The notes beneath the pieces are model-generated. The model searched no databases. It was not told where the DNA came from and saw only the letters and a list, made by a program, of their open reading frames with translations. From assembly GCF_032854445.1 (NCBI RefSeq), contig NC_088295.1, positions 62,601,249-62,665,248 on the forward strand: a stretch of DNA of 64,000 nucleotides. Direction: 5' to 3'. The stretch comes from Liolophura sinensis (taxonomy: Eukaryota; Mollusca; Polyplacophora; Chitonida; Chitonidae). This document shows, piece after piece, positions 24,201 to 35,000 of this stretch. The stretch's first letter is position 1, and each line of letters begins with the position of its first letter. The position numbers were made by a program, and so were the translations under genes.

Positions 24201-27200
24201 CTCAAGCATTTGACCTCTAAGGTGAGCTTTATGAACTATACTTTCAGAGTATGGGAACTCTGACGTCACAGGGAGCTTTTCCAACTTTAATCATGACACT
24301 GATGAATGTTGAAATATTTCTTTTTACCCATGAGAAAAAGATTACTGAAATAAAGTTCCCAAAAAGTCCTTCCTTCCGGTGAAAGTGTTTTTACACAGTT
24401 GTCTGTATCATGAACCTTACTACACATTTTGGCTTTTTTACTTTAAGAATTACCCATGGGCATACCATTAATCTATCAGAGCCTAAGGAATTTTGTACAG
24501 ATGGCTAATTACCAAATGCAGACCAAGTACTGCCGCAGTAATGCTACAGTCTGCAGACTACAGAGGCCAGTGGAATGAAATTAGGCTGCTACATGTGTGT
24601 TCGTGGTGAGCTAGTGGCATGCAAGTTTTGAACCACAGTATATGTAAATAGTGGTACAAATATATTCAGCCTTAAATTGTAACATATGCACAAAACAGTA
24701 ACCATTATTTGCTAAGGCTAACATGTCCAGAGATTTCAACTCATTAATGTATTTTGTTTTTTGGAATGTATTTTAAACACAGCATTACCTTTAAAGTACA
24801 TGTATCCTTTTCAGCTAGTTATTCATACCTTTAATATATAATATATATAAATATATATATGTAATATTTGGAGCTTCAAAATAACAAAAGAAAAGTATAC
24901 TGTGTTTGAAATGTTTAGGTAAAGTTCATATCAGTGAAGCTCAAGCTGACAGATGTCATTGTGGACATGATACATACATGTTAACTGACGATTTGGAGCT
25001 TCAAAATAACAAAAGAAAAGTATACTGTGTTTGAAATGTTTAGGTAAAGTTCATATCAGTGAAGCTCAAGCTGACAGATGTCATTGTGGACATGATACAT
25101 ACATGTTAACTGACGATTTGGAGCTTCAAAATAACAAAAGAAAAAGTATACTGTGTTTGAAATGTTTAGGTAAAGTTCATATCAGTGAAGCTCAAGCTGA
25201 CAGATGTCATTGTGGACATGATACATACATGTCAACTGACTTAAAATACTATAAAACTGGGGTGAAACAGTGATAAGCATACTGCGATAACCCTAAATAG
25301 GGACGAGATCTGAATTTTAACATATGTTCATAATAAAGACCTAATTTTTTAATATGTCACTCAATCCAAGAAGTCTGAATAGGTAATATTGTATTATAGA
25401 CATTTTTATTAATCTACTTGATTGGAGTTTGATTCATTGGTCAGCTTTATAGTGGGAAGAAATTTGCCAGAGTCTGGAGGAAACCCATGACCATCCACAG
25501 GTTGCAGAAACATTGGTGAGACGGTCCTTATGCTGCTCTAGCATGATAAATAGGCCACAGACATCCTTTAAGTTTAATGGAGATGAAACTAAACAAGTTC
25601 TGTAACCTCAAGACATGCTCCTCACGCTTAGTTATCATGATCAAAATTATGCACATTTCAAACTCTTTCATGAACGAGTTTTTCCAACAGCTGGTGTTAA
25701 AATAAAAAATTAATCAATAAAAAAAAAAAAACACAAAAAAGCACCCAATCATTCAAGACTCATTTTCAGCAAGCTGCTTTAAAAAATTAACAACTTTTAT
25801 GAAAGTTAAGTGAAGCGGTTTTGTAAGACGTTTTTTAAGTAGTTTCAAATGAACGTTCTGATGACATGCACTCCCTTATTTTTTGGGGTTTTTTTCCAAC
25901 ATTTGAAATTTCATGTAAATTGCATTTATACACTATTTTTATCATTAAGTGACAAAAATGTATGTCACATATTTCTGGGTAACCTAGATCTTCTGAGTAC
26001 ACCAAAGGTGAGCGTTTCTGACCTTTTTAGCCAGGTTTTGGTCCCTGGAAAACTGTGAGAAAGCCATGAGTGTTCCCTGGGAATGGCCGACATAATACAG
26101 CTGGGACTGGCCGGATTTGGCCAGGGCAAATTCCAGCATGGCTGGCAGGTCATAGCGTGCCATCTCGTCCCAGCTACAATACGAAAACAAAATTTCATCC
26201 TTTGATAAGCTGTTCTGAAACCCCCAACTTGATGGTTTTCATCCACTAAACCAGATACATGTATAAATGAGTGCACTGTATAATGCTGCTTTCTCTTCAT
26301 TACTCAACCTTTCCGCGCATTAAAGAGGAACTTTTAGTGCCATTTATGCAATTTTTTAATTATGGATACAGAACTACATTTGTTGAGTTGGTCAATTCAT
26401 GGCTTCACAAAAAGTATAGTTTTATCTTTCTCCACAGAATAATACCTTTAGAATATGCTCAAATAAACATTTTACTAGCATGTGAAAACATTTAAGAATA
26501 ACAGCGTTATTGTTTATTTGACACTTATATGTCTATAATTATAAATATTCACTCACATGATGGCAGTCAGATTTGCAGGTGGAGGAATCCATGCAGAGTC
26601 TGGCAAACACCACTACACCATGTCACCTTCTGATTTAACCAATACATTAAGGTGCCGGATTTGAACTAGTAGCCCCATTAGTTAGGGAATATATATACAG
26701 TTGTTTGAAGGTATTCATCAGTTCACTCTGTCAGCAAGGGCCAGGTTTAAAAGTTTAGCAAGAATTTTTTATTCAGTTCACAGTAATATACTTTTCATAT
26801 CATGCAAAGTCTTCCATTTATTTATTTATTTGATTGGTTTTTTGTGCCAAACTCAAGAATATTTCACTTGTATTATGTGAGCATATGGAGGGAGGAAACC
26901 AGGAAGAGCCCGGGGGCACCCATGACCATCCGCAGGTGGCTAGAAGACCTTCTCGCATATGGCCGGTGAGGAAGCCGGTGAGAGCTGGACTTGAACTCAC
27001 AGCGACTGCATTGGTTCCTGGGTAACAGCCTCATTAGTTAGGGGCTATGTTAACAGTTGGCATTAATCAGTTCACTCTGCCAACACTAAATAATGCACTG
27101 AAGTTCTCTAAGGCCAACTAAAAAATTGTGATATTCAAGAAGTGAATGTGTGCAATCAGATCTTTCCCCTCTTTATTAGCAGCCAACTCTTTACCATTTG

Positions 27201-29675
27201 GGACATGCCTTTATAAAAACATAACATTGTAGCCATTTAAATGATTGTATTAAACATAACTGTACATGTCATGTGTAAGAACTTTTCTGATAATACAGAA
27301 ATGTGCATACAGCCAACATTGTCTCAGCTACACATTCACACATGTTTTCAACTTTAACACATGAATCTCATGAATTTCAGTAATCAACTTTAACACAGGA
27401 ATCTCATGAATTTCAGTAATCAACTTTAACACATGAATCTCATGAATTTCAGTAATTAACTTTAACACAGGAATCTCATGAATTTCAGTAATCAACTTTA
27501 ACACAGGAATCTCATGAATTTCAGTAATCAACTTTAACACATGAATCTCACGAATTTCAGTAATCAACTTTAACACATGAATCTCACGAATTTCAGTAAT
27601 CAACTTTAACACAGGAATCTCATGAATTTCAGTAATCAACTTTAACACATGAATCTCATGAATTTCAGTAATCAACTTTTAACATTAGCTGCACGAAGAG
27701 CAGACCTAGATTAAGACGTCTATCTGCATTTACTAATTACCTGAACTTCCAGAACTCTTCACTGTTTGGGTCCAGATGGATATGTTTTTTGGCGTATGTG
27801 TTACCACGTACATTTCCCAGCCAAACATCAAATCCAGCATCTGCCAGGATAAATCCTAAGAGAACACCAAGGATAAAATATTAGTGAGGTACACGTATAC
27901 TGTTCAGAAGATGACAATAAAAAAAAAACAGACAAATCCATTTCAATTTTTCATTTTGAATCAAATTAAGTTTTGTATTTACCTCCTGTTTTTAGAAATG
28001 TTGGCATATGAGGGTAGGTGCAGAAAAGTTAACCACCACAAAGTTGGGAGGGCAAATGCAAATCACAAAAATGTTAAAAATTCCATGAATTCAATTTGTT
28101 TAATACCCTGGAATTAATGTCATTTATCTGCTTTTGCGTCTGAACTCTTCATATATAGGCCTACATGTACTTACTCCTACTGTTACCTAAGTTCCAGTAT
28201 GTAACATGAACATATATTTTAAGAAATAATTTTCAAGAAAAATTTTTGAAGAAAACAAATCCTGAAGTGTCCATTATATAAAGATGAAAACTTTTTGCCT
28301 TTAATATTCTGGTGACCTTTCAGAGCTTTTAAATTAGGGGGTCAAATATAATTTAAGGACACTGAATCACTGCTGACTGGTTGATTGAGGAAACAGGAGA
28401 TTCTGAGTTAAAGCATCCAGCCTTGACCACACTTGAGCGCTCACCAAATATATTTATTTACTGGTGTTTTAGGTATTACTGAAGAATATTTCACTTATAG
28501 CACTGAGGTCATCATTATGACAGAAGAAAACTGGACAAGCAGACCTTGAGTGTGCTTGAAATACTTTAATGGTTGGACAAATATTCAAGGAAATACATCT
28601 ATCTTGAAATTTAAAAATTCAAAAGGATCCATGGTCCAGTAATTAAGTAACTTGTGTCTTTAACAATTACCTAAGCTTTCATTGGCCAGATTTGTAACCC
28701 AGTTAGTGGATGAACACAGCAGTCCGTGCAGCAAGAAGATGACTGGTCGAGTGGAGTTGTCCGTTTTGTTGACCCCATGGGGAATTCTCTGTACCCCCAG
28801 TAAATACCCATCCTCTGTCTGGACTGTGTATTCCTCCACAGGGTAACCTTTAGTGGAGATCAGCTGACTCTGGTATTACAAAATCATAAATGTACACACA
28901 AACATAAATATATATATATATATAATCATTGATTGTCTGACTCCATCTCTGCCAATGTTGTATACTGTATATGCTGTGGCTTTGTACAATTAAAAATCTA
29001 GTGTAAATATCGTACTTTTGACAATGGCCTAATAAATGTTATCATAATTCTACATATAGAGATTTAATTAAAAACTAGCAGTTTTTCACTACAAGTCATA
29101 TAAACCACGTCCTTTTCCCCCAACTTCCAAGTGGCGGACCCCTTACTGTTCCCCACCCCTGCCATGTCCTTGAATACTGTATGAAGCTGTCTTCTACTAC
29201 TCCATGCTGGTCTCTCCACACAACTGTATGTTCTAGTTGATACCGCTGTCACAGCCGATTTCTGCAATTTTGCTGTATATTTGAACTTGAAAAAGCGAAC
29301 AGTCATTCATCGCAGGTCTATTACAGTAGTTGGTGTTACTCCAACTAAATCAAAACGTTGAGGTCTATGTTCAACAATTTCTGATATTTACCTGCCTCAG
29401 AAATTGTTGAAAACAAAACTCAACGTTAATTTAACTACCGGTACTGTAGATGTATGTCTGGTGACTGAGTCATTACTTACCACATTGTACGAGATTTCCG
29501 GGTCTACTCCGGTGATATGAAATAAAGCTTTTTCTAAGAAGTCAAGTATGCTCCTTTCTTTGTAAGATGCAGATCTGTAAATCAGGTGATTTGAAGACAA
29601 GGCCTCGACCAGGAAGATACACGAACAGACCAACAGCAAAACTATGCCCGTCTTCATGTTCGAAGCTACCACCAT
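18247..29675 (-). CDS. Acid (lysosomal/gastric-type) lipase, 10 exons, 426 aa
   Basis: In transcript order the exons are 29675-29481, 28869-28671, 27855-27741, 26173-26023, 24014-23928, 23342-23187, 21814-21743, 21308-21237, 20803-20717 and 18393-18247 (TAG). All borders are GT-AG and phases are continuous. Residues ~1-25 are a signal peptide (second ATG at residue 7, core [13 protein letters not shown]). Oxyanion-hole HG is at 113-114 in FLLHGLL. Nucleophile Ser201 is in GHSQGT, Asp372 in [10 protein letters not shown] and His401 in WDHLDFIWG. Ser-Asp and Asp-His spacings (171 and 29) equal those of human gastric lipase 153/324/353, and Cys275/284/292 keep the 227/236/244 spacing. Sequons are at N99 and N103. 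It hydrolyses triacylglycerols or cholesteryl esters. Lysosomal versus digestive use is undecided, so no symbol is given. Introns hold four minisatellites. Confidence 0.96.
18483..18530 (-). repeat. SINE-A tail stub at the edge of the 79-bp array
   Basis: ATTTATTTATTTATTTGATT followed by GGTGTTTTACGTCACACC. The SINE tail runs straight into the first 79-bp repeat. Confidence 0.7.
18512..19606. repeat. 79-bp minisatellite (14 copies) in the last lipase intron
   Basis: The unit reads GTAGAAGTCACACCACAGAA, TCATGACAGAACTGTTACAG, TATTATATCAGCATCTTGAC, ATCCAGGGATACAACAGTT on the plus strand. Fourteen copies are nearly identical; variants include GTTGCAG/GTTACAG and TTTCAG/TTGTAG. The array lies about 120 bp from exon 10. 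Part of the unit matches the exon-10 acceptor region (18377-18410); see findings. Confidence 0.97.
20485..20690 (+). repeat. SINE-C copy in the lipase intron between exons 9 and 10
   Basis: A tRNA B-box-like CCTGGTTCAAATCCTGCTCC is followed by TTTGGCTGGGGAGTTTGTGA and an AATCAAATCAGTAAATAAAT tail. A related head is at 43618-43760. This family is distinct from SINE-A. Confidence 0.6.
23371..23785. repeat. 31-bp minisatellite abutting lipase exon 6
   Basis: About 13 units of ATCCATGACAACCACAG(A/C)(G/A)T then TTATTAGAAAC. The first unit starts 27 bp from the AG of the exon-6 acceptor (23343-23344). On the minus (sense) strand each unit carries TTCTAATAAAC or TTCTAACAAAC, a branch-point-like CTAAY. 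Confidence 0.95.
24835..24863. repeat. AT-rich microsatellite
   Basis: An interrupted TA run (ATATATAATATATATAAATA and onward) just before the 125-bp repeats. Confidence 0.7.
24867..25240. repeat. 125-bp repeat, three nearly identical copies
   Basis: Copies start at the TTTGGAGCTTC motifs at 24867, 24992 and 25117. They are almost identical across AGTATACTGTGTTTGAAATG, TTCATATCAGTGAAGCTCAA and TGTCATTGTGGACATGATAC. The low divergence implies recent amplification. It lies in the lipase intron between exons 4 and 5. Confidence 0.97.
25404..25530 (-). repeat. Degenerate SINE-A fragment
   Basis: TTGATTGGAGTTTGATTCAT, TTATAGTGGGAAGAAA, GGAGGAAACCCATGACCATC and CACAGGTTGCAGAAAC, in the reverse orientation of the family, with deletions. 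Confidence 0.55.
26299..26504 (+). mobile_element. MITE-like element D, copy 1
   Basis: Shares ACTCAACCTTTCCGCGCATT, TTTGTTGAGTTGGTCAATTC, AAAAAGTATAGTTTTATC and AATAATACCTTTAGAATATG with copies at 36860-37062 and 59600-59820. The right terminus has diverged. It is non-coding. Confidence 0.65.
26814..27030 (-). repeat. SINE-A copy, nearly full length
   Basis: TTTATTTATTTATTTGATTG, ACTCAAGAATATTTCACTTG, GGAGGGAGGAAACCAGGAAG, CATGACCATCCGCAGGTGGC, TGGACTTGAACTCACAGCGA. It ends before the A-box end of the tRNA-like head. Confidence 0.85.
27348..27682. repeat. 36-bp minisatellite (9 copies plus a partial) near lipase exon 3
   Basis: The unit is CAACTTTAACACATGAATCT, CATGAATTTCAGTAAT, starting every 36 bp from 27348 to 27672. 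On the minus strand it reads as a 12-residue repeat ([12 protein letters not shown]) because 36 is divisible by 3; this is intronic. The array begins about 57 bp inside the intron after the exon-3 donor. Confidence 0.97.
28445..28555 (-). repeat. SINE-A fragment (tail and body)
   Basis: ATTTATTTACTGGTGTTTTA, ACTGAAGAATATTTCACTTA, GTCATCATTATGACAGAAGA. Head missing. Confidence 0.65.
28908..28924. repeat. (AT)n microsatellite
   Basis: An alternating AT run between lipase exons 1 and 2. Confidence 0.8.
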
Positions 29676-29682
29676 GTTATGA

Positions 29683-29727
29683 GCATGTGACGGTCAGTGG
29701 GCAGTGCGTTATACACTGTCATGTGAC
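29683..29727 (-). promoter_or_regulatory. Two E-box/CLEAR-like sites just upstream of the lipase ATG
   Basis: GTCATGTGAC is at 29718-29727 and GCATGTGACG at 29683-29692, i.e. within about 55 bp upstream of the first ATG. GTCATGTGAC differs by one base from GTCACGTGAC, the CLEAR element bound by TFEB/MITF-type factors at lysosomal genes. The link to TFEB is inferred from that resemblance and from the gene's identity. Confidence 0.35.
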
Positions 29728-30559
29728 TCAATGAAACGAAAGGATTGGGTAAAAGTTTTAAGGGTACCGCCCACACTGTTTTGGTACACGTGCCTGTGAG
29801 AACCACAGACATTTCCAAGACTCACAGTCAGAAATGGCTATTTCTCCTGATTATCACTAAAGAGTTTATCAGGACTTACCTGATAAGACCATTGCTGTTG
29901 CGTTCACAACAGACACCTACCCAATGTCTAGCCCTGGATGTCGTACCCTGAGAAGCTTGTGATCGGCTGAGTGTGTGGGGTGGGCGGGGGATGTAATTAT
30001 AGCACAATTGGCAGATACGTAGAGTGCGGGGGATTAACACGGGATAGATAAGAAAGTCATGTACAACTGAAGACTTTGTGATCAAAAACGAAATTTACAG
30101 TAGTAGTACTATCCCTTGTACGAAAACGACAAGGTATAGTAATTAGGCCTAAATTGTTTTGCAATAATAAAGCTCCAGTGCACGTAACTTTGACAAGTGG
30201 GAAAATCAAGGAAATTTGATTTTCTCGTGTTGAAGCATTACCTGCTGACTAATTTCTTCACTAGGTTGAAAATAACTACTGTACCATTATAATTGTTAAT
30301 ACGCACTAGATTAATGCGCTATTCCTGGCATTGATTAAGATCACTATATTGATCATGCAAAGTAAAACCTGCATTTTGATCATTGTCAGTAAGTATCCTA
30401 TCTAAATTTCTGCAGTTTCTTTTATATTCTTTAACACACATATAGGCCTGTCTAATCTTAGTACGGTCAGTATCAGATTTTATTGAGAAGCAAATTGTAT
30501 AATTACTGAGACATTTTAAGACGGTCCCCGGTGGTAGCGCCACAAACATCACAAAACTA
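29728..30559. other. Intergenic between the divergent lipase and CEP290 genes
   Basis: No exon or RNA gene is supported. Short open frames in both strands lack splice context. CpG content rises toward 30530-30630. Confidence 0.5.
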
Positions 30560-30778
30560 AAACGCGCCACAGACGTTGTTTACAGCAAAATGGCGGACGA
30601 TCCGAAATTTTTGAGGGCGCGATGACAAAAAAAATGTCGAGAAATGTATTTCGTAGGCATCTCAACCTTATGCTAATGTGCCTAGATGCTTGAATCTCAC
30701 AGATTTTAGGAAGTAGATTTATCGAAATGTGCGTATAACCAAATTGCTCAAACGTGTAGAAGTTATACTTAAAACACG
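30560..30778 (+). promoter_or_regulatory. Probable CEP290 promoter and 5' non-coding first exon
   Basis: A CpG-rich patch (AACGCGCC, GACGTTG) precedes CAAAATGGCGGACG (30587-30600), a YY1-type start-site motif. Its ATG opens only an 11-codon frame ending TGA at 30623-30625. A strong donor, CACG|GTAAGT, follows at 30779. Joining it to the acceptor at 32052-32053, just before the CEP290 start, would give a 5' UTR exon. This assignment is inference. Confidence 0.35.
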
Positions 30779-30779
30779 G

Positions 30780-32051
30780 TAAGTCATGAACGGACTTGTT
30801 TTGACAGCACTGCAACAACAACATCAATATCACGCCCTGATCACACTGGCTTAAACAAAGAATCGTTATTTAGGGAGCTACTCTTCTGCAGCGAAGACTA
30901 AATTTTCGTAAAACAATTTTTTATATTTTGGTGTTGTTACTTGTTGGCTTGTTTTCCTTATTGCAAAGTTTGATTACGCTTGCGAGTGCCCCAAAACATT
31001 TAGAATTTCTAGTACTCTGTACAATATGACTTTGTATTACGGACATCCGGCCATTTGCCCTTTCACATGCTCCAATATGCCTGACTCACGCAGACATGAT
31101 GGTGAAAATGTTTGTCTAAATAATGGGAGAGTTATCCCATGTTGTCTTTTACTTCATCGTCTGCTTGCGACTGTCTCATGAGAGTGAAGTGCGGTCTCGA
31201 ATAGTTTTATAGTTTTGAGTCATGTCTCTCATATCTCCTGTCCAGTTGTACCTGGTTGAAAACTACCAATGCCATTGAGAGTAACGCTATGTACCTAAGG
31301 CATCAAGTCATTGTGTGGAAACAGTCAAATCATTTGTTTGAATTCGTACACTGCATCTGTTACCAACAACGTAGAAGGGAGCATCACTTTGCAATACCGG
31401 CTTGCAAAATGGCACTCAACAAGACAGTGGAATAATAAGATATAGACAACACCAGACTAAATAATGTGTATATGCATTTATAAAGTATCCACAATGAAGT
31501 TTAAAAAAAATTCTCACGTCGTGATGTTGCATTGCAGAGATATTGCAGTGTTTTTTTATCTACTGATGACCAATTGGAAGCCGGTTGTGTTAGAAAATGT
31601 TACGGAGGCTCTAAGTGCAAATTGGAAAATACCCAGCGTTTTGGGAAGGGACTTCTGCCAGACATTGTATTATTAGTACACAACATCTAATTCATTTGGC
31701 TACCCTGGTTCAATACCTGTTTAAAATCTGAAAAGCATCGCCTGTACTTTTGCTCTGCGGATACATTTATGATATAAAGTAATGAAAACAATGTAGATAT
31801 GCCTAAAATGATAGGTTTGTCAACCTAAATTGGAATAGTCGGAAAATGCTCATGCTCCCATGAGATTTGCAACCTGTTACAGGTCTGAGATTTGACTGTT
31901 TCAAAACATTGGCTTTAAAATAGCATTGCTGTGGTCTGATGGAGTTCATGGCTGATGGGTATGAATGCCTTTATTTGACTTTACTCCTGCATCATATCTA
32001 CAAATTTCCAGTCCAGTCAGTAAACATAAATGCCTGACATCTTTGTTTTTC
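30780..32051. other. Probable first CEP290 intron, no features
   Basis: AT-rich sequence without supported exons. The distal end carries the acceptor TTTTTCAG before ACTAAGTCACAATGCC. Confidence 0.4.
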
Positions 32052-32064
32052 AGACTAAGTCACA

Positions 32065-35000
32065 ATGCCGCCATTAGATTGGGATCGTGTGATGGGCCTT
32101 AAGGCAGCGGATGTGGATGAAGAAGCTGCTGATGACCTGTTTGACATGTTTGTTAAGGTACTGTACCTTACTCTAGATACCTTATAGTGTTCAGTATGAC
32201 AGATATGAATGTCTGTTGTGAATGAACAATTGTCTGCATGCCAGTGTGAATGTCTCGTGAAGGAATGGCTATACGTGAATGTGACAGACAATTATTCATA
32301 GAGACTCATTTCATAAGACAGAAAATCTTTTTATTACACGTACAGTATATTCTATGCTTCAGTTTTTGTAGGAGAAAGCTTATCCACATACTATTGCATA
32401 TACCTGTATTTGAAATAGTATTTTTGCCTTGTGCACTAACAGTGTACATTTGGTACCTCTGACATGCGTGATTATATGTTATATAATTATATGTGATTAT
32501 ATATATTTGAGATTCATTGCATATTTCATATTTTTAGTATGACCCGGGGAAAGAAAATGAAGCCGAACGACTTAGACAACTGTTTCGCCTCACTCAAAGT
32601 GTAATGAAAATTAAACATGAGTTGTTGGAAGAGCTCATGGCGGAGATGGAAAGTCAAGCTAAAGCGGAAGGGAAAAATGAAGGAAAGAAAGGTAGGTATC
32701 GTGTTCATGATTGGTAATATGCAGAGAAGATGCAACAGTATTGCTCTCATAGGCCAGAAATACTGTGAAGTGCTTAATTTTCATGTGGAACTAATTTTCT
32801 CAGATTTCGCTGCGAAAAATATCTATTATTGAGTCATATACTACAGGTAGTTGCAATACTGAAGTGAAATCTTTGCCAGGCTGTTGGGAGTTGTGCTAAG
32901 AAAGCCCAATGGGCCAGCTAAATTTTTTAACAGCAGGGAAAGGAAATTATGGTTTAAATATATACTTACTCTGGTGCTAAGACTTGTGGGTATAAAACAA
33001 AGTTGTAGTTCATTCGTCTTTAGTTTGATTAGTGTTCACCATGCCGGTAAAGTGAAAGAAAAGTAGATACCAGCACGTGCTGGCTTCTAATGAATGTCGA
33101 TCTTATACACACTGTCCCATTGGCTATGTCTCTCCTTTGGTCCAATGAGTGAGCTTCTAACAAACTGTGAAGTCTGATACCGCAGGGGACAAAGGAGGAT
33201 TAAAGCCACCCGTGATGATACCTGTTTTGGCGTGCTTGAATAATTTTGGCCATATTATATCTTGGAAAATTTTAAGATTTTAAAATTTTTTTCAATATTT
33301 TCTTAAAAACGCGAAAATTAATTCCTGCAAACGTATTTTTTGGAGAAATTCCGTGAAAATAAATTCCAGGGAATAAGAAGTACTGTACAGTATGACCTTT
33401 GAATCACAAGAACTGAACTCAGGAAATAGTATGAGTAATTTGGCTAAAATTATGGAAGGCTTTAATAAAGGGGTTTTTTTTTTGTTTTTTTTTTTTACAA
33501 ATGTTATAGCACAATTATGACTCACATGCGGTGGAACATTAAACTTGTGCAGTGAAATTCACAACAGCATAGGCTGAAAAAAAAACAAAGAGAAAGAGAT
33601 TGGCTGTTGCTATCTTTTATACGGCCATAAATACATCTTTTTGATTTCTTTTTAATTTTAGAAGCAGAATTGTTTGCGAAGATTGATGATTTGGAGAAGG
33701 AGAATCGAGAGCTTAAGGTATTATCGTACTCTGTTTTATTGTTTTCCTACCCTCTTTTAGATTCTGAAATTAAGTAATATTGTTTATTCCCAATTTGTCT
33801 ATGATTATATCATAGTTCAGCTTTAGTTAACATTAAACACGTATTACATATTTATCTGTGATTTTCTTTCCCAATTACAGCGTTTTGGTACTGATGCAAA
33901 TGCACCAAGAGATACCCGTGTGCTCAGAGATGAAATACGAGATTTGGAACAGCAGAATGAAGCACTTCAAAGGGAGATAAAAGATATTCAGAGAGATCTT
34001 GGTGATGAGAAAAGAGCAACAGAAAGGGTAACCACTGGAAATGCTGTCTTTTAAAGTCACTGCTTCATACATAAGCTATTGCGTGAGAAAATTTAAGTCA
34101 TGTTTTTTTCCATCAGGCTCTAAAATAACGTTTAATTGTGACGAAAAGCCACAGTGTGAAAAGATTGCAATAGATACAGTGAAATTAAACTTTTCCTCTT
34201 AGCATTGACTTATGATTGCTTTGCTCTCTAAAACTAATTTCCCCATTTCTGTCTAAATGTGACAGCCTTTTTTCTGTTTTGAATCATCGCATGGCTTATT
34301 GGTGTAACTCAGTTTTTGTCTTTGCCTTTTGATTATTCTTTTCCAAAAAATTAAACAAAAACGATGCAAATTTTTTTAATGTATACCATGGTTATATTGA
34401 GACTGTAACTTTATTAACCTTGTTTCATGTCTGTGTGCGTTTATATGGTTGAGAGCATTTATCTACTGACGTGATGTATTATTATTGCATTACAGTATAG
34501 CAGCCGAAATGCGGAACTGGAAAAGGAACTGAATGAGCTGAGGAGAGATGTGAGTTAGGCAGATTCTGTAATTTTAGTGTTTGTTTTACTTATGCTGACT
34601 GATATAATTTCTCATATTTACTGACATCTTATATCTGAAGGATTTTTGTAAGTTTTAGTATATCATTTCAATAAACGTTAGGCAGTTTTGATCTAAATAA
34701 ATTTTTAGATGCTCAATGAAATATGACAGTTTTTGACAGGTCTTGTCATTTTATGGCTTTTTTAGTTTGTTGTGCAGAACGGTTATACCAAACCATTTTG
34801 CCTTTAGATCTTTTTTGGCGGCAGACTAGAATAAATGTGTTTTGTACAGTGACCTGATTTGTGCTCTGTTGTTGTTGTGCTCAGAATGACCAAATGAGGC
34901 AGGACATCAGTGACTACAAGATGCAGCTTCAGTCCCAGAGAGATAATATTAACCTGAGGCGTGGAGACGATGCCCACTTCAGGGAGAAGATGGCCAAGAA

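Noticed and set aside
27348-27682. A 12-residue repeat protein ([12 protein letters not shown])
   Set aside because: A period artefact inside a lipase intron bounded by clear splice sites.
30590-30625. An 11-residue coding start (ATGGCGGAC...)
   Set aside because: Too short and followed by TGA; better explained as a start-site motif or small upstream frame.
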